Source of the DNA: UBA2645 sp044360285
GTDB lineage: Bacteria; Pseudomonadota; Alphaproteobacteria; Rickettsiales; UBA1997
DNA length: 27,377 nt
Assembly (NCBI GenBank): GCA_044360285.1
Contig: JBIKKP010000021.1
Span: forward strand, 1 to 27,377
Direction of reading: 5' to 3'
Within the stretch, counting starts at the first letter, position 1, and each line of letters starts with the position of its first letter. Shown here piece after piece: positions 22,088-27,377 of this stretch. Under the pieces are notes generated by a model, which was not told the origin of the DNA, did not search any database, and worked only from the letters and a program-made list of their open reading frames with translations. Both the position numbers and the translations under genes were made by a program.

Positions 22088-24567
22088 GCGGTGTGATGCG
22101 GATCTAAATTGCCAAAGCGCGTAAATTCTGCATCAAAGAACAATTCAACGCTGCCAACTGGACCATTACGTTGTTTAGCAATGATGACTTCTGCCTTATG
22201 CGAAACTTGCTGCATGCGCTGCTTCCAAGCATTGAATTTTTCTACTTCGCTTTCTTGCGGACGTCCGCGCTCAACGTAATAGCTGTCGCGATAGATGAAG
22301 GCAACCACGTCAGCATCTTGCTCAATTGATCCCGATTCACGCAAATCAGAGAGTTGTGGACGCTTGTCTTCGCGCTGTTCAACGGCGCGTGAAAGTTGCG
22401 AAAGAGCAAGAACTGGAATGTTAAATTCTTTGGCAATTGCTTTTAAACCTTGTGTAATTTCTGAAACTTCCTGCACGCGACTGTCGCTTGAACGCGTAGA
22501 AACGCCGCGGATGAGCTGCAGGTAATCGACAACCAAAAGTGCAAGATTGTTTTTACGAATCATACGGCGCGCTCTGGTTCGAATTGCTGAAATTGAAAGT
22601 GCCGGCGTGTCGTCGATAAAAAATGGCATTTTAGAAATTTCTGCCGAACGCATGGCAATTACTTCCCACTCATGTGAATTAAGTTGGCCGGTGCGGAATT
22701 TTGTGGCGTTGATGCTGCACTCCATCGAAAGAATCCTTGATGCAAGCTGGCCAGAAGACATTTCCAGTGAGAAAAATCCTACCGCTTTTTTGTCTTTCGT
22801 ATTTTCAACATCGCGATTCAAAAACTTGCAGGCATTAACCGCGATGTTGATTCCCAGGGCTGTGTTGTGAGTAACGATGTAGTTATCGGTAACGTAGAGG
22901 TGGCTTGGGTGTGTCACGGAAATACATTGTGCCTGCTCTTTTCTTGTCGCTTCAATGCCAGAAATTGTTAGGCGTTTTTGCCTCACCCTTCCCGCTAAAA
23001 GACGATTTTTTTTATGACTTAAAGTCATTAAAGAAGCGGGATCTGGATGTGAAATATTTACCACATAGCTCAACAAACCAATACGATTTTCACCCTTATA
23101 ATTGAAAGAAGTTTTTTTCTCTTTTATCGTAGCAATCCCGCCAAGCGAGCGCGCTAATTCAACTACTTGTGTTGCCAGTTTTTCACTGCTTGAACAGAAT
23201 CTAACTGCGCCAAATTTTTCTACCCATCCATCAGTGTCAATTAAGCCCTGGAGAAGCTCTAGGCGGACCTGACGATTGGCGCTCATGTAATTTTCTGGGA
23301 TGAACTTTTCTGAGCTATTTAAGCCAAATAAACCAAGATTTTTAATCGCTTCTTTAAGTGGATTTGGCGCAACAGTGGCCAAACCTTTGCGATGATGGCC
23401 TGCAGCTTGCACGATGCGATAATCATATTTCCCAGCATGGTTTAACGCATAATTTACACCACTTCGCGCAGAAAAACGTGACAGCATTTCGTTGCTTGCG
23501 GTAGTAAAAATTATCGAACCGCCAGAAAGTTTAGCATCTCCAAGCAAAGCACCAAGAAGCCATGGATCGAGAGGTAGTTTTTCATGATGACCGAAATCTC
23601 CACTTGCCAAATCAAGCCACAGGCGACCTTGATAACGCTTACGCTCAAGCATTTCGATAATTTTTTTTGTCGAAATAATTTTTGGTTCCAACCAGTTGCG
23701 ATAATTCACTTTCCATAAGTGCTCGGCGCAACATTCGGTTGAGCGTCCGTCTGAAAAAGTGATACGATAAATTTGTTTTTCTCCTTGCGGAAAAATTCCA
23801 GAAACTTGCGAAGGCCCGCCATCAAAGGATGCAAGCCCTTCACCAATTTTTAATTCGCCCATTTTTTTCCATCCCGACGCTGTTAAAACTTTAGCATCAA
23901 GTGGCTGGGCTTTCCCCATTGACGGCCTTCCGGCCAAAATGACGAGATCAGATTCTTGTAAACCGCTTAAAATTTTATCGAGATCGGCAAGGCCGGTTGA
24001 AACGCCGCTGATGTGGCTGTCGCGCTGTCTGGCCAGCGTCGTTTTGTCGATGGTTTCTTTCAGCGAAAAGGAAATTGGGCGAAAATCGCTTTTACCGCTG
24101 CCATCTTCGGTAAGTTTAAAAAGCGTTGCCTCGGCAAACTCTATTTGCTCTTCGCCAGAGGTCTTTTCTTCAACCTTATAGGCACGATTAACAATATCTT
24201 CGCCAACCATCACCAGCTCGCGTTTTAGCGCCAAATCTTGGATGAGGCGGCCATAATGAGAAATATCGATGATTGAAGAAGCGCTACCAAGCAAAGTCTG
24301 CAGATAGAGCGCGCCGCCAATTGCTTTGATAGAAGGCTCGGATTCAAAAAACTGCTTCAGCGTTATTTGGTTGGCAACGATGCCAACTTTTTCGATATTG
24401 TGTAAAATCTGCGTGAAAATTTTTTGATGCGCCGGCTCGTAGAAATGTTCGAGGCGCAAAAATTCTGACACACGATTGAGATATTCGTTATTCAAAAGAA
24501 TCGTTCCAAGCACCGCCTGCTCTGCTTCTAAGTTGAATAGTTCTTTGCGGATATTATCGTTTTGCAT
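22084..24567 (-). CDS. dnaB: Replicative DNA helicase DnaB, intein-containing precursor
   Basis: An 827-residue precursor; removing the intein (220-568) leaves 478 residues, the normal DnaB size. The N-terminal domain (about 8-110) begins L-F-N-L-E-A-E-Q-A-V-L-G. The RecA-type motor has Walker A G-R-P-S-M-G-K219 with its Thr at 569 after the intein, then S-L-E-M-S-S-G-Q-L, L-L-V-V-D-Y-L-Q-L-I Walker B, and D-L-R-E-S-G-S-I-E-Q-D-A-D-V, which is another common intein site but is uninterrupted here. DnaB unwinds DNA at the replication fork, so splicing must work for growth unless a second copy exists. The ATG lies 11 bp after the symporter stop, without a clear ribosome site; the stop overlaps tsaD by 4 bp. 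Confidence 0.97.
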   Translation of the reverse strand: MQNDNIRKELFNLEAEQAVLGTILLNNEYLNRVSEFLRLEHFYEPAHQKIFTQILHNIEKVGIVANQITLKQFFESEPSIKAIGGALYLQTLLGSASSIIDISHYGRLIQDLALKRELVMVGEDIVNRAYKVEEKTSGEEQIEFAEATLFKLTEDGSGKSDFRPISFSLKETIDKTTLARQRDSHISGVSTGLADLDKILSGLQESDLVILAGRPSMGKAQPLDAKVLTASGWKKMGELKIGEGLASFDGGPSQVSGIFPQGEKQIYRITFSDGRSTECCAEHLWKVNYRNWLEPKIISTKKIIEMLERKRYQGRLWLDLASGDFGHHEKLPLDPWLLGALLGDAKLSGGSIIFTTASNEMLSRFSARSGVNYALNHAGKYDYRIVQAAGHHRKGLATVAPNPLKEAIKNLGLFGLNSSEKFIPENYMSANRQVRLELLQGLIDTDGWVEKFGAVRFCSSSEKLATQVVELARSLGGIATIKEKKTSFNYKGENRIGLLSYVVNISHPDPASLMTLSHKKNRLLAGRVRQKRLTISGIEATRKEQAQCISVTHPSHLYVTDNYIVTHNTALGINIAVNACKFLNRDVENTKDKKAVGFFSLEMSSGQLASRILSMECSINATKFRTGQLNSHEWEVIAMRSAEISKMPFFIDDTPALSISAIRTRARRMIRKNNLALLVVDYLQLIRGVSTRSSDSRVQEVSEITQGLKAIAKEFNIPVLALSQLSRAVEQREDKRPQLSDLRESGSIEQDADVVAFIYRDSYYVERGRPQESEVEKFNAWKQRMQQVSHKAEVIIAKQRNGPVGSVELFFDAEFTRFGNLDPHHTA
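22864..23910 (-). other. Class 3-type intein with LAGLIDADG endonuclease domain, in the DnaB Walker A loop
   Basis: Residues 220-568 of the precursor (349 residues) split G-K|T. The insert starts with Ala220, so the Cys/Ser1 nucleophile of class 1 is missing. It ends V-T566-H567-N568 followed by Thr569. The class 3 set is present: Trp285 two residues after the block B His283 (A-E-H-L-W), Cys548 in block F (Q-C-I-S-V) and Thr566 in block G. Class 3 inteins use the block F Cys as the branch nucleophile. Between the splicing halves lies a two-motif endonuclease: L-L-G-A-L-L-G-D344 and L-L-Q-G-L-I-D-T-D446-G, both with their catalytic Asp. The element looks intact for splicing and homing. Boundaries are clear because the flanks join to a perfect G-R-P-S-M-G-K-T. 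Confidence 0.93.
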
Positions 24568-24578
24568 GAAAAGATTTA

Positions 24579-25991
24579 CTAAATTTTAGTGCGAATTTTT
24601 TTGCTCAGGCTGTGAAAAAAATAAGGCGCAATTCCAGCTAAGATACCAGGGGCTGCTTCGTAAACTATTTCCCCAAGCCCAAGATAACGCCACAGCATCA
24701 TCACCAGAAAGCCAGAAAACATTGAAGTGATGGCCATTTTTTGCGACATTTTTTTGCCCAAAGAAAAGATGATAACGATTGGAGTAAAACAACAAGCAAG
24801 CGCCAGCCAAGAAATCATCACTAAAGAAAAAACACTTTGGTTATTGGCAACGGCAATTGCAATTACGACGGTTGAAATAGCAACCGTATAGCCTTTTGTT
24901 GCCAAATATCCAACCCGTTTTCCAGCAAGCAAATCGTTGGTTAGCGCAGCGCTGCAGCTTAGAATTTGTGAGTCGGCCGTTGACATTGTTGCAGAGAATA
25001 ATCCAGCCAAAATCAGGCCAATTAAAAAATCTGGCAAAAGTCGGTTGGAAATCATTGGCAAAGCCAATTCTGGGTCAAACCCAGCATCAAATGGAATCAG
25101 CAGTCGCGCCGCTAAACCGGTTCCAATAGTTAAGGCAAAAAACGCCACATACCAAGTGTAGTAGCAAAGACGTATTTCCTTGATGTCTTGCGGTTTTGCT
25201 ACGGCCATGAAGCTGGTCATAATATGGGGCTGACCAATAATTCCAAAACCGCCAAAAAACCAACCAAAGATAAATAACAGCAAGCCCAAACCCTTGTTTC
25301 CAATCAAGTCACTTGGAAAAAGCGAAACAAATTCAGGCGAGATATTTTGCAAAGCGGCAATAAAAGCAGCAAAGCCACCAACTTCGTGCAAAGCAGAAAA
25401 AAACAAAATACCCATCGAAATAATCATCACGAAGGATTGCAGAGTATTCGTCCAAATTGAGGCGCGAATGCCGCCAAAAGAGCAATAAATCAGCACAACA
25501 ATTCCGCCAATAATTGAGCCAATTGCGTAATCAACGTTGAAAAGAACGTGAATTGCTTTGCCGCCGGCGTGAAGCTGGGCTGCAGCATAAGTGCTTAAAA
25601 AAAGAATCAGAATTGCGGCAGAAATTTTACGAAAAATTTTATACTCCGAGCCACTCCATTTGCTGAGCGTTTCGCAAAAGCTGAGCGCGTGAAGTTTTTC
25701 GGAAGCGATGCGCAGTTTTTTGTAAACAAAAAGTGAGGCACAAAAATCGCCAATCAGCACGCAAAGCATAATCCAAAAAACAGAAATTCCTTTCAGGTAA
25801 GTGTAGCCAATCATGCCAATAAACATGTAGCCAGAATTGTTGGTAGCAACGGCCGCCAGCGCAATCATCCAGTTTTTTTCGCCGCGGCTGGCAAGAAGAT
25901 AGTCAGCAGTAGTTTTTTTGCTTTTCAGCGAACTGAGAGCGCCCAAGGCGATAAAAAGCAGTAAAAAAAATGAGAAGCTAATGATGATCAT
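24579..25991 (-). CDS. Sodium/solute symporter (PutP-like, SSS family)
   Basis: A 470-residue inner-membrane transporter with about 12-13 hydrophobic segments. SSS hallmarks include T-A-D-Y-L-L-A-S-R near 30, A-A-V-A-T-N-N-S-G-Y near 50, F-G-G-I-R-A-S-I-W-T-N near 175, G-Q-P-H-I-M-T-S-F-M-A near 260 and L-A-G-L-F-S-A-T-M-S-T-A-D-S-Q near 330, the last containing the second sodium-site Ser/Thr residues. The pattern is nearest to proline or pantothenate symporters; the substrate is not assigned. It lies 4 bp after the RegA-type regulator gene and 11 bp before dnaB. That makes it the likely last dedicated member of a regulator-transporter unit, although transcription may run on into dnaB. Confidence 0.87.
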   Translation of the reverse strand: MIIISFSFFLLLFIALGALSSLKSKKTTADYLLASRGEKNWMIALAAVATNNSGYMFIGMIGYTYLKGISVFWIMLCVLIGDFCASLFVYKKLRIASEKLHALSFCETLSKWSGSEYKIFRKISAAILILFLSTYAAAQLHAGGKAIHVLFNVDYAIGSIIGGIVVLIYCSFGGIRASIWTNTLQSFVMIISMGILFFSALHEVGGFAAFIAALQNISPEFVSLFPSDLIGNKGLGLLLFIFGWFFGGFGIIGQPHIMTSFMAVAKPQDIKEIRLCYYTWYVAFFALTIGTGLAARLLIPFDAGFDPELALPMISNRLLPDFLIGLILAGLFSATMSTADSQILSCSAALTNDLLAGKRVGYLATKGYTVAISTVVIAIAVANNQSVFSLVMISWLALACCFTPIVIIFSLGKKMSQKMAITSMFSGFLVMMLWRYLGLGEIVYEAAPGILAGIAPYFFHSLSKKIRTKI

Positions 25992-25995
25992 AAAT

Positions 25996-26529
25996 TTATT
26001 TTATTACGCGTTTTTGCAGCTTGCGCGCCAAGGTTTTTCGATGCATTCCTAAAACTCGTGCGGCCTTGGAAATGTTAAAGCCAAACTCACTTAGAACTTT
26101 GTTGATATGCTCCCACTCAACATTTTTTATCGAGGTTTTTTTACCAATTTTAGGCTCTTTTTTTGCAAAATTTTCACCATCAAAAGCTAAAATTATGTCG
26201 TCAATCATTGCTGGCTTAGACAGATAATAACAGGCTCCAAGCTTAATTGCCTCAATAGTTGTGCTGATGCTGGCATAACCAGTTAGAACAACAATTTTGA
26301 TATTTGCGTCAAAATTCTTCAGCAGTGAAATCAAAGAAAGTCCAAAATCTTCACCAATTTTAAGATCAAGCAAGGCATGGGTTGGGTGAATTTTTTTTAG
26401 TGCCGCTTCCGCCTCAACTTTGCTTGAAGCTGTTGCAACAACGAAACCCAGATTGGCAAAAGATTTTGCCATTGTGGCAAGCAGCAATTTGTCATCTTCG
26501 ACAATTAAAATCGCTTTGTAGCTGTTCAT
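25996..26529 (-). CDS. regA: RegA/PrrA/ActR-type response regulator
   Basis: A 177-residue regulator. The receiver domain has the acidic pocket E11-D12-D13, phospho-acceptor Asp55 in L-L-D-L-K, Thr83 in V-L-T-G-Y and Lys105 in S-K-P-A. The C-terminal Fis-type helix-turn-helix (about 138-173) reads V-E-W-E-H-I-N-K-V, then N-I-S-K-A-A-R-V-L-G-M-H-R-K-T-L-A-R-K, near-identical in layout to RegA, where M-H-R-R-T-L-Q-R is the recognition helix. In other alphaproteobacteria RegA controls respiration, electron transfer and carbon use in response to redox state. Its ATG overlaps the kinase stop (ATGA), so the pair is translationally coupled. The direct target set here is unknown. Confidence 0.9.
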   Translation of the reverse strand: MNSYKAILIVEDDKLLLATMAKSFANLGFVVATASSKVEAEAALKKIHPTHALLDLKIGEDFGLSLISLLKNFDANIKIVVLTGYASISTTIEAIKLGACYYLSKPAMIDDIILAFDGENFAKKEPKIGKKTSIKNVEWEHINKVLSEFGFNISKAARVLGMHRKTLARKLQKRVIK

Positions 26530-27377
26530 AATTTTAAACTGATTTGCACAAGCGCGCCCTTTTGCTGATTGGTTGCAGCAAGTTTTCCGCCCGATTTTTC
26601 AATGATGTTTATTGCCAAAAATAATCCAACGCCGCTGCTGTTTTTTGTGCTTAAATTTGGACGACCAATTTTTTGCAAAACCTCTTCGCTAAAGCCGCAA
26701 CCATGATCAGAAACTTCGATTAAAATTTCTGGCGCTGAGATTTTGATATCGATGCCAACAAAGCCAGGAGAAGCTTCCAGAGCGTTATCAAAAATGTTAA
26801 AAAGTGCCTGTGAAAGCAAATCGTAAAAAACGATTCTTTGGTCAAAATCGCCGCTGATTTTATAGTCTAGATTTTTCGGATTACGCAGATTTTTCCATTC
26901 CAAAACCAAATTATCAAAAGCCTTTTTAGCCTTTATTGGCAAGGCCTGCTTCGGTCTTTGGTTTTGCGAAGTTGAAAGAATTTTATTGATAATTTCTTTG
27001 CAGCGGAAGGCTTGCGAGCTTACTAAATCAAGCTCGCCTGCAACTTCCCTCGCAAGGTTTTGCTTTTTTAAATTATCCAAAAGCATGGCAATTGTTGTAA
27101 GCGGAGTGCTTAACTCATGGGCTGCCAAGCTAGTAAATATGCCCATTTCAGCAAGTTGCTGTTTTTTTAGAACTTCATTTTGCAGCAAAATTATGTCGCG
27201 ATTCTTTTCCGCCAAATTGCGAATAATTTTTCCCACAAAAACCAAAATCAAAACCGCGGCAATGGCATAAGCAATCAGCATTCCGTGCAAATGCAGGCTG
27301 AAAGAATCACTTGAATCGTGATGAGAAATTGCGTGCAAATGTTGGTTAAAAAAACTCAGGCCAAGATAGCAAATCAG
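26526..27377 (-). CDS. regB: RegB/PrrB-type redox sensor histidine kinase, N-terminus cut by the window edge
   Basis: The C-terminal 283 residues of a sensor kinase; the frame stays open to 27377, so the start and most membrane helices lie outside. The visible part has the end of one hydrophobic segment, a His-rich loop, a full membrane helix (M-L-I-A-Y-A-I-A-A-V-L-I-L-V-F-V), then the phospho-acceptor box A-A-H-E-L-S-T-P-L-T-T-I, close to the RegB H-E-L-G-T-P-L. A Cys in F-R-C-K-E-I follows, at the place of the redox-active Cys of Rhodobacter RegB. The ATPase domain has N-I-F-D-N-A-L-E-A, D-H-G-C-G-F and G-V-G-L-F-L-A. A TTG at 27338 could be mistaken for a start. It should sense the quinone pool or redox state and phosphorylate the adjacent regulator. 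Confidence 0.88.
   Translation of the reverse strand: MICYLGLSFFNQHLHAISHHDSSDSFSLHLHGMLIAYAIAAVLILVFVGKIIRNLAEKNRDIILLQNEVLKKQQLAEMGIFTSLAAHELSTPLTTIAMLLDNLKKQNLAREVAGELDLVSSQAFRCKEIINKILSTSQNQRPKQALPIKAKKAFDNLVLEWKNLRNPKNLDYKISGDFDQRIVFYDLLSQALFNIFDNALEASPGFVGIDIKISAPEILIEVSDHGCGFSEEVLQKIGRPNLSTKNSSGVGLFLAINIIEKSGGKLAATNQQKGALVQISLKL

Noticed and set aside
22295..22525. Plus-strand frames antisense to dnaB
   Set aside because: Shadow frames of a well-conserved gene; no start signals or family features.
26526..27338. Treating the TTG at 27338 as the start of the histidine kinase
   Set aside because: The frame continues to the window edge with membrane-like residues, and RegB proteins have several membrane helices before this point.

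Overview
The window comes from the chromosome of an AT-rich alphaproteobacterium, most plausibly a reduced or host-associated lineage such as Rickettsiales, Holosporales or a relative. The evidence is a PopZ-type protein with the alphaproteobacterial C-terminal helix block, a RegB/RegA redox two-component pair, an IalB-family protein, LpxI rather than LpxH, an AddA-type recombination nuclease, and intergenic palindromic elements that spill into coding sequences in the manner of Rickettsia palindromic elements. The lineage is an inference from gene content; no rRNA or tRNA gene is present.

Layout. Positions 1-210 hold the tail of an unknown, possibly transposase, reading frame and a bidirectional terminator. 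Next come a minus-strand outer-membrane beta-barrel protein (211-834), a divergent secreted transglutaminase-like protein (901-2232) and, converging on it, a long PopZ-like protein (2239-3729). A divergent plus-strand pair, cstA and its small YbdD/YjiX partner, runs 3846-5989 and ends in a cluster of palindromic repeats (about 6011-6223). A long minus-strand cluster then reads, in transcription order, sdhA, a degenerate IMPase-like gene, obgE, a pteridine-reductase-like SDR, lpxI, a CCA-adding enzyme gene, a small helical protein, a long-chain polyprenyl diphosphate synthase and an IalB-family gene (14557 down to 6254). A plus-strand block follows: a GT2 glycosyltransferase, fabF, mltG and addA (14616-20951). 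The last block is again minus strand: regB (cut by the window edge), regA, an Na+/solute symporter, dnaB and tsaD (27377 down to 21014), with start and stop codons overlapping or separated by a few bases.

Most genes are housekeeping: respiration (sdhA, quinone side-chain synthesis), envelope building (fabF, lpxI, mltG), tRNA maturation (cca, tsaD), replication and repair (dnaB, addA), and redox-responsive control (regBA).

The most striking object is an intein of about 349 residues inserted in the Walker A loop of DnaB, between Lys and Thr of GK|T. It begins with Ala instead of Cys or Ser and carries the Trp-Cys-Thr set of class 3 inteins (W285, C548, T566), plus an apparently intact two-motif LAGLIDADG endonuclease domain. 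The second theme is palindromic mobile elements: a cloverleaf-like family with copies after ybdD and across the addA/tsaD junction, where it supplies the last residues of TsaD, and a 77-bp palindrome sitting in frame inside sdhA. A third point is the IMPase-like protein that has lost key metal-binding residues but kept its place in the operon.
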